Notes: generated by a model not told the origin, from the letters alone. A DNA stretch of 64,000 nucleotides from Mobilibacterium timonense (GCF_900155555.1 NZ_FUHN01000006.1:186001-250000), one strand, 5' to 3'; numbered from the stretch's first letter, positions 25,740-35,171 are shown. Numbers and translations are program-made.

Positions 25740-26933
25740 ATGGATCAGGATAAGGCTCAGGAGAAGGGCCAGAAGACGGGCCAGGAAAAAGGCGGGGAAG
25801 AAGGCCAGGAAAAGAAATACAGGATAGTAGTGATAAATCCCGGATCCACATCTACCAAGGTAGGGGTCTTCGTCAACCAGAAAAAGATCTTCGTGGAGAG
25901 GCTGTATCACGACAGCAGCGAGATGGCCAGGTTCGAGACCATCCAGTCCCAGCTTGGATACAGGACTCTTCTTGTGGAGAGGACCTGCCAGCAGAACGAG
26001 GTCATTCTGGATAAGGTTGATGCCTTCGTGGGGTGCGGGGGAGGCATGCTCTCCTGCAAGAGCGGCGTGTATCAGATCAACGAAAAGCTCATATACGACT
26101 GCGAGACCGCGGCGGCTGGTGTCCACCATCCGGCCATGTTGGCGGCCCAGATCTGCAGACGGCTGGTGAATAAATACGGTGGGAGAGGTTTTACCGTGGA
26201 TCCGCCGGATACAGATGAGTTCCAGGACCTGGCCAGGATCTCCGGTCTGAAGGGCATATACAGAGAGAGCCGCGTCCACTGCCTGAATCAGAAGGCGGTG
26301 GCACGTGAGTACTGCCAGGAAAAAGGCCTGGATTACCACGACTGCAATCTCATCGTGGTCCACATGGGAGGCGGCATATCCGTCACCGCTCACCGCAAGG
26401 GTGAGATGGTGGACAGCAACGATGTGCTTGCGGGAGACGGCCCTATGACACCTACGAGAGCAGGCAGCATCCCGACCACTAAGATCCTGAAGCTGGCCTT
26501 CAGCGGTAATTACACCTACGATCAGCTGGAGGAGCGCCTGACCAGAAAGGGAGGACTCATCGACCAGCTGGGCACCGACGACGCTGTGGAGATAGAGCGG
26601 AGGATCACCAAGGAGGACGACAGGTACGCCGCACTCATATTCGACGCAATGATCTACCAGGTGGCCAAGCAGATCGGCGCCTGCGCCATGGTCCTTAAGG
26701 GAAAGGTGGACGCCATCCTGATAACCGGAGGCATGTCCAGAAGCGACTATATCGTGGAGAGACTTAAGGATTATGCCGGCTGGCTGGCGCCGGTATGGGT
26801 GAAGCCCGGAGAAATGGAGATGGAAGCCCTGGCGGCAGGTGCATACAGGGCCCTGAGGGGCGAAGAGGAGATCCTCACGTACACTGGAGTGCCCGTCTTC
26901 AAAGGCTTCCATTCCAGAAGATATAAAATCTGA
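25740..26933 (+). CDS. buk: Butyrate kinase
   Basis: A 397-residue acetokinase-family enzyme that makes ATP from an acyl-phosphate. VVINPGSTSTKVGVF is the N-terminal phosphate loop, VVHMGGGISVTAHRKGEMVD and GPMTPTRAGSIPT are the active-site motifs, and ILITGGMSRSDYIVERL follows. ATG at 25740 has AAAGGA eight bases upstream; ATG at 25731 is a close alternative. Before the conserved fold is a 24-residue extension made of repeated QEKGQ-like units, unusual for the family. No phosphate acyltransferase gene (ptb) is adjacent. It probably yields ATP from butyrate or branched acids linked to the upstream operon. Confidence 0.9.
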   Translation: MDQDKAQEKGQKTGQEKGGEEGQEKKYRIVVINPGSTSTKVGVFVNQKKIFVERLYHDSSEMARFETIQSQLGYRTLLVERTCQQNEVILDKVDAFVGCGGGMLSCKSGVYQINEKLIYDCETAAAGVHHPAMLAAQICRRLVNKYGGRGFTVDPPDTDEFQDLARISGLKGIYRESRVHCLNQKAVAREYCQEKGLDYHDCNLIVVHMGGGISVTAHRKGEMVDSNDVLAGDGPMTPTRAGSIPTTKILKLAFSGNYTYDQLEERLTRKGGLIDQLGTDDAVEIERRITKEDDRYAALIFDAMIYQVAKQIGACAMVLKGKVDAILITGGMSRSDYIVERLKDYAGWLAPVWVKPGEMEMEALAAGAYRALRGEEEILTYTGVPVFKGFHSRRYKI

Positions 26934-26940
26934 TGAAAAA

Positions 26941-26984
26941 CGATCACCCGGAAGCGTGACGCCTCTGAGTGATCGCTTTTTTTT
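26941..26984. terminator. Bidirectional terminator between buk and the LysR gene
   Basis: CGATCAC (26941-26947) pairs with GTGATCG (26969-26975), followed by eight T residues on the plus strand. An A-run precedes it, giving T residues on the minus strand, so it can serve both convergent genes. Confidence 0.8.
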
Positions 26985-26986
26985 AC

Positions 26987-27880
26987 TTACTGCACATGCT
27001 GCTCCTTGTGCCATTCCTCCGCGAACTCGATGAACATCCGGATCACCAGGGGCAGAGAGTCCTTTGACTTGGCCGTTATACCGAGGGTCCTGTAGATGTG
27101 TTCCGTAAATGGCCTTATGCACACATCGAACGGGATGTTGCGAAGTAGAAGCTTTGGGAGGATGCTGACCCCGAAGCCGTGCTGGACCATGTTCAGTACG
27201 GCGAAGTCGTCGTTCAGAGAGTACTGGATCTCGGGAGAGATGCCGTTCATCTGGAACAGGAGCCCCGCCTCGTACTCCAAACCATCTGCAGACAGGATGA
27301 ACGGCTCGTGGTCCACATCCTGGAGGGTCACGTTCAGCTTTTCTGCGAGCCTGTGGCGGAGAGGAGTCACCAGCATGAGGTCGTCCTGGCAGATCGGTAT
27401 GAAAGGCCTCTCGTAGGCCGCCACCGAGGTGGTGAAGATCAGGTCCACCTCGCGTCTGTACAGCCTCTTGTGAAGGCCCTGAAAGCCGTCTACCACGATC
27501 TCGAATTTTACGTGGGGGTATCTCTCGGAAAAAGAATATATCATCGCCGGGAGCCAGGTGTATGAGATGCTCTGGATGGTGCCAATGCGTATGATGCCGT
27601 TGTCCGGGTTCCTGAGATTGTCCGCGGTGTGCTCCAGGTGCTCCAGCTCCAGGGAGACTGTCTCCAGAGACCGGAAGATCTCTTCACAGTAGGGGTTTGG
27701 CTCTACTCCGTATTTCGTCCTGCGGAAGATGGGGAAACCCAGCTTAGACTCGAAGGATTTCACCGTCTGGCTCACCGCGGAATGGGTGTAGTTCAGTTTT
27801 TCCGCCGCCTTTGAAATGCTTTTCTCTCGGTAGACCGTGGCTATTATTTCGTACTTATCCATCTTAATTATTTCCTCCAC
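26987..27880 (-). CDS. LysR-family transcriptional regulator
   Basis: A 297-residue regulator. The N-terminal winged helix is KYEIIATVYREKSISKAAEKL followed by NYTHSAVSQTVKSFESKLGF, and residues about 90-295 form the LysR substrate-binding fold. It is transcribed away from the ILVD/EDD cluster, and the shared 236-base region carries paired dyad boxes, the usual LysR arrangement. I therefore expect it to activate the cluster in response to the cluster's substrate or an intermediate. The inducer is unknown. Confidence 0.9.
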   Translation of the reverse strand: MEEIIKMDKYEIIATVYREKSISKAAEKLNYTHSAVSQTVKSFESKLGFPIFRRTKYGVEPNPYCEEIFRSLETVSLELEHLEHTADNLRNPDNGIIRIGTIQSISYTWLPAMIYSFSERYPHVKFEIVVDGFQGLHKRLYRREVDLIFTTSVAAYERPFIPICQDDLMLVTPLRHRLAEKLNVTLQDVDHEPFILSADGLEYEAGLLFQMNGISPEIQYSLNDDFAVLNMVQHGFGVSILPKLLLRNIPFDVCIRPFTEHIYRTLGITAKSKDSLPLVIRMFIEFAEEWHKEQHVQ

Positions 27881-27908
27881 CGTTTTTATCGATCTTGTTT
27901 GCAGAAAA

Positions 27909-27999
27909 GATGTAAATCTTTCTGAAGGCTGATGTAAGAAAACCTTAAAATATTGTCAAAAAATAGACGTTTCCTTGGATGTAAGAGAATCTTAACATA
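27909..27999. promoter_or_regulatory. LysR-type operator set (two full boxes and one half box)
   Basis: Box A (27931-27952) and box B (27978-27999) are near-identical: GATGTAAGAxAAxCTTAAxATA. Each holds the dyad TAAGA-N3-TCTTA (exact in B, one mismatch in A). A partial copy, GATGTAAATCTT, is at 27909-27920. Starts are 22 and 47 bases apart. Confidence 0.7.
27954..27959 (-). promoter_or_regulatory. -35 box of the lysR promoter
   Basis: The minus strand reads TTGACA here. The best -10 (TACATC) lies 17 bases on, inside operator box A, which would explain autorepression. The -10 is weak. Confidence 0.45.
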
Positions 28000-28018
28000 A
28001 ATAGCTGTTTATGTAACT

Positions 28019-28079
28019 ATGACTTAATTTTTTAATACTGTATGATGAACTCACGAAGAGAAAGTTAATTAACTAACAA
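28019..28079 (+). promoter_or_regulatory. Promoter of the ILVD/EDD cluster with a Rex-like site
   Basis: ATGACT (28019-28024), 16 bases, TATGAT (28041-28046): a weak -35 and good -10, fitting an activator-dependent promoter. Box B then lies about 54-75 bases before the start of transcription. AAGTTAA-TTAA-CTAACAA (28062-28079) matches the Rex consensus at 11 of 14 positions. Confidence 0.5.
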
Positions 28080-28116
28080 ACTGTGAAGTGGCCACTCATT
28101 CTTTAATTCTCACATC

Positions 28117-29814
28117 ATGAAAGGGGAAGAAAAAATGGGTTACAGTTATTGGAATGGTGCGGAAACTGCCCATCGCCGGGTGATGATGAAGGCTGCCGGA
28201 TATTCTGATGATGATATCAGAAACAAACCTCATATCGGAGTTCCCAATTCATACATGTCCGGCTCTCCGGGAACGGCTCACCTGAGACAGGTCACCGAGG
28301 CTGTCAAGGAAGGAATTTGGGCGGCCGGTGGCATCCCTGTTGAGTTCGGGATCCCGGCGACCTGCGGCAACGTTGCAAACGGAGCCGACGAGATGAAGTA
28401 CGAGCAAGTGGGAAGAGACATCGTAGCCATGTCCATCGAATTCGTGTCCAGAGTTCACAACTTTGATGCCATCTGCTGCGTGGCGACCTGCGACCTGATC
28501 CTTGCAGGTTGCTATCTGGCTGCGTGCAGAATGGACATTCCTGCGCTGGTGGTCACCGGAGGCTCCATGCAGGCCGGAAATTACTGCGGGAAGACCGTTG
28601 TAGAAGCCGACCTCGACTCCGCCAGATTTTCAGGAGCCAGCGAGGAAGAGCTGATGGCTATGGAGGACAGCGTATGTCCTTCGTACGGAGCCTGCCCTTC
28701 CATGGGTACTGCAAACACCATGCAGATGCTTGGAGAGGTCCTGAACCTGGTGATGCCTGGCACATCCACCATACCTGCCTCAGACAACGCCAGGATAAGG
28801 GCGGCCAGAGCCGCAGGCAAGTACGTGGTAAAGCTGGCGAAATCAGGACGCACACCTAAGGACATCATCACGAGAGACGTTCTGGAAAACGCCATCATGT
28901 TCGACATGGCAGTGGCCGGCTCCACGAATGCAGTGCTCCACATCCTTTCTTACGCCTATGAACTGGGGATCGAGCTCACACTGGACGACTTCGACAAGTT
29001 CGCCAAGGAGATATACTGCATCAACGCCGTCATCCCAAGCGGTCCGTACACAGTCGTGGACTTCCACTACGCCGGAGGCGTCAAAAACGTGATGAAGCAG
29101 CTCGAGTCAAAGCTCCACCTGGACGCTCCGACCATCTATGGAAACACGTGGAAGGACATTCTGGATACAGTAAAGGGAGAGGCGAACGACGTCATCCACT
29201 CACTGGAGGATCCGGTTTCGAAGCAGCCTGGACTGAAGATACTCAAGGGGAACATCTCTCCTTGCGGGGCCATCGTAAGGCCTACAGCTGTCTTCGAAGA
29301 CGTCATGCACATCAAGGGAAAAGCAAAGGTATACGAAGGAGACAAGCCGGCGTATGACGCGATCATGGCCGGAGAGATCGTTCCGGGAGACATCATAGTT
29401 ATCCGCTATGAAGGCTGCAAGGGCGCTCCTGGAATGAAGGAGCTCATGCTCAGCATAGACGCGCTCATCGCAAAGGATCTCCACAAGAGCGTCGGCCTGA
29501 TCACCGATGCGAGATTCTCCGGATTCAACTATGGTGCCATAGTCGGACACGTGTCCCCGGAGGCCTACGACGGAGGAGTTATCGCTCTCATCGAAAACGG
29601 AGACGAGATCGAGATGGACATCGCCGGCGGAACGGTGAACCTTCTGGTCTCGGACGAGGAGCTGGCGGAGAGGAGAAAGAACTGGAAGCAGCCACCTCTC
29701 AAGCAGGAAAAGGGCGTGCTGAACATATACGCGAAGAACTGCAGACCGGCAGAGCAGGGAGGGGCGATGCAGCCGTGGGATCTCTCCGCAGATTACAACT
29801 ATCACCACATCTGA
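28117..29814 (+). CDS. Divergent ILVD/EDD-family dehydratase
   Basis: A 565-residue relative of dihydroxyacid dehydratase. The family frame is plain: NxxxSGSPGTAHLR, GCPSMGTANTM, GDIIVIRYEGCKGAPGMKE, TDARFSGFNYGAIVGHVSPEA. Yet key ligands differ from IlvD. The first [2Fe-2S] Cys (TPCN) is Gly52, the Mg-binding Asp (SDG) falls at a Gly after Cys83, and the carbamylated Lys of GCDK is Leu127 in TCDLILAG. Cys125, Asp126, Cys187 and Cys193 remain, as does the catalytic-type Ser in RFSG. So it is unlikely to make branched-chain amino acids and may carry another metal centre. It is the first gene of a four-gene operon. ATG at 28135 (MGYSYW) is an alternative start. Confidence 0.82.
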   Translation: MKGEEKMGYSYWNGAETAHRRVMMKAAGYSDDDIRNKPHIGVPNSYMSGSPGTAHLRQVTEAVKEGIWAAGGIPVEFGIPATCGNVANGADEMKYEQVGRDIVAMSIEFVSRVHNFDAICCVATCDLILAGCYLAACRMDIPALVVTGGSMQAGNYCGKTVVEADLDSARFSGASEEELMAMEDSVCPSYGACPSMGTANTMQMLGEVLNLVMPGTSTIPASDNARIRAARAAGKYVVKLAKSGRTPKDIITRDVLENAIMFDMAVAGSTNAVLHILSYAYELGIELTLDDFDKFAKEIYCINAVIPSGPYTVVDFHYAGGVKNVMKQLESKLHLDAPTIYGNTWKDILDTVKGEANDVIHSLEDPVSKQPGLKILKGNISPCGAIVRPTAVFEDVMHIKGKAKVYEGDKPAYDAIMAGEIVPGDIIVIRYEGCKGAPGMKELMLSIDALIAKDLHKSVGLITDARFSGFNYGAIVGHVSPEAYDGGVIALIENGDEIEMDIAGGTVNLLVSDEELAERRKNWKQPPLKQEKGVLNIYAKNCRPAEQGGAMQPWDLSADYNYHHI

Positions 29815-29846
29815 TGTTCTGACAGCTGACGGATCGGAGGAAAACC

Positions 29847-30728
29847 ATGATCATTACCATATTAAGGATAATTATGCTCGTGTTCGCGGTGGGAATATTC
29901 GCACTCATCGTGAAGGACTGCAGGCAGAACGGTCCGAAGGACGTACCTGTAAAGCACAAGGTCATCTACGGGATAATGGGCTTCGTACTGAACCTGCTGG
30001 ATACGCTGGGCGTCGGCAGCAACGCCACCCAGGCCGCATTTTTCAAGCTCACCAAGCTGAGTCCTGACGAGGACCTTCCGGGCAACGGAAACGTGATCTT
30101 CGCCGTACCGGTCATCGTGGAGGCCCTGCTGTTTATGAACATCATCGAGGTGGATACCCTTACCCTTTTCTCCATGCTCGCTGCCGCCATGCTTGGCGGG
30201 ATAGTGGGAGGAAAGATCATAGCCCACCTGCCGGTGAGAAACATCCGGACGATCATGTCCATCACGCTACCGTGCGTGGCCGTGATCCTCGTCTGCAAGA
30301 TCAACGGAGTTGGACCTTTCGGGATACTTGGATATGCGACTGCCCTTACAGGCGGAAAGCTGATCGTAGCCGTACTCATCAACTTTGTCCTGGGCATGCT
30401 CATGTGTGCCGGAGTCGGCCTCTACGCCCCTTGCATGGCGCTATGTGCTCTGATGGGCCTCAACATAACTGTTGCGTTCCCTATCATGATGGGGTCCTGT
30501 GCCCTGCTCATGCCGCCGGCCAGCGTGGAGTTCATCAAGGCTGGAAGGTATAACAGGGGCGCGGCGGTGATCGCATCCATTACGGGTATCTTCGGAGTCC
30601 TGGCGGCCTATTTCATCGTCAAGGAGCTGCCGGTCAAGGTTATGACGTATATCGTGGCTGTAGTGCTGATCTACATGTCCATAAGCTTTATTCATTCAAA
30701 TCGCAAGGATAAGAGGGAGGGAAAATAA
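29847..30728 (+). CDS. TSUP-family permease (TauE/SafE type)
   Basis: A 293-residue membrane protein with about eight hydrophobic helices in two related halves. The two GxxGSN-like turns (LGVGSNATQAAFFKLT, and GVGLYAPCMALCALMGLN in the second half) match the TSUP fold. Relatives move organic anions such as sulfonates, sulfite or carboxylates. GGAGG precedes the start, 32 bases after the dehydratase, and the gene ends one base before the tautomerase. It most likely imports the cluster's substrate or exports its product. Confidence 0.85.
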   Translation: MIITILRIIMLVFAVGIFALIVKDCRQNGPKDVPVKHKVIYGIMGFVLNLLDTLGVGSNATQAAFFKLTKLSPDEDLPGNGNVIFAVPVIVEALLFMNIIEVDTLTLFSMLAAAMLGGIVGGKIIAHLPVRNIRTIMSITLPCVAVILVCKINGVGPFGILGYATALTGGKLIVAVLINFVLGMLMCAGVGLYAPCMALCALMGLNITVAFPIMMGSCALLMPPASVEFIKAGRYNRGAAVIASITGIFGVLAAYFIVKELPVKVMTYIVAVVLIYMSISFIHSNRKDKREGK

Positions 30729-30729
30729 A

Positions 30730-30942
30730 ATGCCTCACATCGACATAAAAATGTATCCGGGCAGATCGGACGAAACAAAGATGGACATCGCTGAAGGAGT
30801 GGCTGATTTTCTGTCGGAGAAGATGAGCATGGAGAAGAGATACTTTTCCGTATCCATCGAGGAAGTGAAAAAAGAGGACTGGAAGGAGTCCGTAGTCGAT
30901 GCCATCGATCCTGCGGACCTGTACGTTGAAGCGGATTTCTAG
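30730..30942 (+). CDS. 4-oxalocrotonate tautomerase-family protein
   Basis: A 70-residue protein with Pro immediately after the initiator Met (MPHIDIKMYPGRSDETK). This would be the catalytic Pro-1 once Met is removed. The length and the beta-alpha-beta pattern, ending in YVEADF, fit the tautomerase superfamily. Members convert enols to ketones or act on unsaturated 2-oxo acids. It begins one base after the permease stop, with GGAGGG inside the permease end. Confidence 0.85.
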   Translation: MPHIDIKMYPGRSDETKMDIAEGVADFLSEKMSMEKRYFSVSIEEVKKEDWKESVVDAIDPADLYVEADF

Positions 30943-30964
30943 ATCGTTTATCAGGAGGAGAACA

Positions 30965-31945
30965 ATGCTGCTTTTATCGAGAGAAGACATAAGAAAAATA
31001 GTTGATATGAACGACATCATCGATGCCACGCAGAAGGCGTTTGAGATGGTCGCCGATGGTACCGCGGACATCCCGCTCAGGACAAAGATCCCGGCACCTA
31101 AGGGAGAGTTCCTGTTCATGCCTGCATACGCCGAGAGCATGAACGCTGCCGCCGTAAAGGTGATAAACATTTTCCCGGAAAACATCGATAAGGGGCTGAT
31201 CTCCGCCCCGGCACAGGTGATGCTCTGCGACGGAGAGACAGGATACATCACGGCGCTTCTGGATGGCAACACCGTTACTCAGTACAGGACCGGAGCTTCC
31301 TCCGGCGTGGCCTTCAGGGCTCTTGCGAGAAAGGATGCAAAAAAAGGCTGTCTCATCGGCACGGGCGGGCAGGCCGCCACTCAGCTCGAGGCGATGATCT
31401 GCGCCTGCGATCTCGAGGAAGTGAAGATCTTCGATCTTAACGAGGAGCGTCTTAATGCCTTCTGCAGCAGAATGGATGAGGAGCTCGGAAAATACGGCGT
31501 GAAGTTTATCCCTGCGAAGAACTCCGACGATGCTATCGAGGACGCAGACGTCGTGATCACGGTGACTCCTTCGCCAAAGCCTGTATTCGACGGGAATAAA
31601 ATCAAGAAGGGATGTACCATCAGCTGCGTGGGAACGTACGAACCTCACAAGCATGAAATGGATCCTGCGGTGTTGCCTAGAGCAGCAAAGATCTACTGCG
31701 ACTCCTGCGATGCTGCTCTTGCAGAAACAGGAGACCTGCTGATCCCGATCTCCGAGGGCATCATCTCCAGAGACGACATCACCGGAAACATCGGAGACGT
31801 GACTGCGGGAAGGATCCCTGGAAGAGAATCTGACGACGAGATAATCGTCTACGAAACAGTCGGCGTTGCGTCCCAGGATCTCTGCGCGGCAAAAGTCATC
31901 TACGACAAAGCTGTAGAGCTCGGAGCCGGAACAAGGTGGGAATAG
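30965..31945 (+). CDS. Ornithine cyclodeaminase/mu-crystallin family enzyme
   Basis: A 326-residue NAD(P)-dependent enzyme. DMNDIIDATQKAFEMVADG at the start, LRTKIPAPKGEFLFMPAY for substrate binding, YRTGASSGVAFRALA and the Rossmann loop IGTGGQAATQLEAM define the family. Members include ornithine cyclodeaminase, archaeal alanine dehydrogenase and ketimine reductases, so the reaction could be 2-oxo acid amination or imine reduction. The start at 30965 follows AGGAGGAGAACA; an upstream in-frame ATG lies within the tautomerase gene. It is the last gene of the cluster, with a terminator at 31982. Confidence 0.88.
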   Translation: MLLLSREDIRKIVDMNDIIDATQKAFEMVADGTADIPLRTKIPAPKGEFLFMPAYAESMNAAAVKVINIFPENIDKGLISAPAQVMLCDGETGYITALLDGNTVTQYRTGASSGVAFRALARKDAKKGCLIGTGGQAATQLEAMICACDLEEVKIFDLNEERLNAFCSRMDEELGKYGVKFIPAKNSDDAIEDADVVITVTPSPKPVFDGNKIKKGCTISCVGTYEPHKHEMDPAVLPRAAKIYCDSCDAALAETGDLLIPISEGIISRDDITGNIGDVTAGRIPGRESDDEIIVYETVGVASQDLCAAKVIYDKAVELGAGTRWE

Positions 31946-31981
31946 ATGAGAACATAACTTTCAGTTCGGAATGATCGCGTT

Positions 31982-32032
31982 AAAAGGCAGGAATGTGAAG
32001 GTATCTTCACCTTTCTGCCTTTTATTTTTTTT
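31982..32032 (+). terminator. Terminator of the ILVD/EDD cluster
   Basis: AAAAGGCAG and GTGAAG pair with CTTCAC and CTGCCTTTT around a four-base loop. A long T-run follows. Confidence 0.88.
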
Positions 32033-32041
32033 CTGAGTCTG

Positions 32042-32070
32042 TTGACAGGAAGGGAGACCGTGAGTAGAAT
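32042..32070 (+). promoter_or_regulatory. groESL promoter
   Basis: TTGACA (32042-32047), 17 bases, TAGAAT (32065-32070). It is immediately followed by the CIRCE operator. Confidence 0.88.
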
Positions 32071-32082
32071 AATGATTGTGAG

Positions 32083-32109
32083 TTAGCACTCGAGAATATT
32101 GAGTGCTAA
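32083..32109 (+). promoter_or_regulatory. CIRCE operator (HrcA binding site)
   Basis: TTAGCACTC, nine bases, GAGTGCTAA: an exact match to the CIRCE consensus, placed at the transcription start of groESL. It implies heat-shock control by HrcA, which is not encoded in the window. Confidence 0.97.
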
Positions 32110-32183
32110 CAAGTAGAAATGAAATCGCATATCATTAACATTTTATATTCAGTGAAAGATCGTCGGATCTATGGAGGTAAGAA

Positions 32184-32465
32184 ATGAGTGCAGGCATCAA
32201 ACCCCTGGGAAGCAGAGTTGTCATCAAGAAGCTCGAGGCTATCGAGAAGACCGAGGGAGGTCTTATCCTTTCCGGAAACGCGAAGGAGAAGCCACAGGAG
32301 GCCGAGGTAGTAGCAGTTGGCCCTGGAACAGAGGACGTTAAGATGGAAGTAGCAGTCGGCGACGTAGTCGTTTATTCCAAGTACGCAGGGACTGATCTGA
32401 AGCTCCACGGCGAGGAGTACACCATCGTGGACCAGAAGGACATCCTGGCTACCATCGAGGCCTAA
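32184..32465 (+). CDS. groES: Co-chaperonin GroES
   Basis: A 93-residue 10-kDa chaperonin. IKPLGSRVVIKKLEAIEKTEGGLILSG is broken by the mobile loop, and VVVYSKYAGTDLKLHGEEYTIV closes the fold. GGAGG lies before the start. It forms the lid of GroEL and is co-transcribed with it under the CIRCE element. Confidence 0.97.
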   Translation: MSAGIKPLGSRVVIKKLEAIEKTEGGLILSGNAKEKPQEAEVVAVGPGTEDVKMEVAVGDVVVYSKYAGTDLKLHGEEYTIVDQKDILATIEA

Positions 32466-32514
32466 CTTTTTTACATAATACAACGAAATCATTATTCTAA
32501 ACGGAGGCAAATAA

Positions 32515-34155
<1,641 letters not shown>

Positions 34156-34192
34156 TGCAGCCCCTTCGCTGGTAGGATAATTAAAAAAAAAG

Positions 34193-34239
34193 AAGTCAGG
34201 TCTGCGACATGGAACGAGTGTCGCGGGCCTGGCTTTTTT
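34193..34239 (+). terminator. Terminator of groESL
   Basis: AAGTCAGG and GCGACA pair with TGTCGC and CCTGGCTT, followed by six T residues. Confidence 0.88.
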
Positions 34240-34274
34240 ACTTGATGCGCATGAAGCGATGATTGCGAGGATGG

Positions 34275-34655
34275 TCACCGTTCGCGAATTCGCCTGATGT
34301 AATGATCAAATAGAAACTGTACTATTGCTTTGACCACGATAGATACACAGATAAAAACGATATAATCCGTTATGAACGATTGCATTTCATCCGGTCCGTT
34401 GCGAAAGAGGAAGATGAGAGGAAGTTCCGAGACGAGAACGGCCAGAAACAGTTTGTCGCATGCAGAAAGAGCCCTGCCTTCTTTTATCTCTTTCTTATCT
34501 CTGAACCCATCCACCAGCTGACCAATGAAAACGCAGATGGAAAATACAGCAGGAATCCCCCATATCCAGGGAGCACCTGTCTGACATACCTGACATATCA
34601 GGGAAAGAAAAATGAGGATCCCTGTTTCAACATATAAATGGTTTCTGAACTTCAT
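34275..34655 (-). CDS. Hypothetical small membrane protein with four predicted helices
   Basis: A 126-residue protein that I do not recognise. Hydrophobic stretches lie at about residues 8-24, 31-47, 66-82 and 92-116; the loop between the second and third is highly charged (RDKKEIKEGR), and the end is basic. The start is placed at 34655 because GAGGTAA lies 5 bases upstream and a promoter lies at 34695-34723. The open frame extends to 34832, but that part would overlap an rRNA promoter. Base composition is more AT-rich than its neighbours. It sits alone between groEL and the rRNA operon. Confidence 0.6.
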   Translation of the reverse strand: MKFRNHLYVETGILIFLSLICQVCQTGAPWIWGIPAVFSICVFIGQLVDGFRDKKEIKEGRALSACDKLFLAVLVSELPLIFLFRNGPDEMQSFITDYIVFICVSIVVKAIVQFLFDHYIRRIRER

Positions 34656-34694
34656 GTGAGTTACCTCAATTGACAGAACAGATCTATCGATTAA

Positions 34695-34723
34695 CTTATA
34701 CAATAAGGCCCATGTTTGAGCAA
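34695..34723 (-). promoter_or_regulatory. Promoter of the small membrane protein gene
   Basis: On the minus strand TTGCTC (34718-34723), 17 bases, TATAAG (34695-34700). The leader would be about 33 bases. Confidence 0.5.
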
Positions 34724-34779
34724 CAAAAAAAGGTAAAATGCTGAAGGGAAACATGGAGAGAAAAAATCGAAAAAAGGGG

Positions 34780-34808
34780 TTCTCATATATCGCTCTTTCT
34801 GTTATAAT
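34780..34808 (+). promoter_or_regulatory. Possible upstream rRNA promoter P1
   Basis: TTCTCA (34780-34785), 17 bases, TATAAT (34803-34808). It is 122 bases upstream of the stronger promoter, an arrangement common for tandem rRNA promoters. Confidence 0.45.
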
Positions 34809-34901
34809 AAACATCCACGGCGAGAAAGCCACTAATTATTCGGATTTTCGGATCCGAAAAGTAAAGAACGAAAAAAGATTTAAACAAATCGAAAAAAGTT
34901 C

Positions 34902-34930
34902 TTGACAAGCCTGGTTCAGCGCCGTATAAT
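34902..34930 (+). promoter_or_regulatory. Main rRNA operon promoter
   Basis: TTGACA (34902-34907), 17 bases, TATAAT (34925-34930), both full consensus, with A-tracts just upstream acting as an UP element. The leader to the 16S gene is about 235 bases; apart from the box-like segment GCACCTTGAAAACT, also found in the spacer, I see nothing coding in it. Confidence 0.93.
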
Positions 34931-35171
34931 AAACAAGCTGTCGCACGAAAGCGGCGCAGCACCTTGAAAACTAAATAGTACAAAGAATACCAGTCAAAGG
35001 AACTTGTAGCAATACGATTCCAAAGACAAATGTACATAGCAATCATGAGATGGTAAGTCAAGTGGTTCACGTACGATTCTTAAAACAATGATTTCGAAAC
35101 GAGATCGAGCGCAAAGCGTCAGATCTGAAATCAGGATCGATTCAAACGGGATAGAGTCCCGATGAATACAA

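Noticed and set aside
34656-34832. 59-residue N-terminal extension of the four-helix protein
   Set aside because: It lacks a ribosome site, covers an rRNA promoter, and the internal ATG at 34655 has an ideal one.
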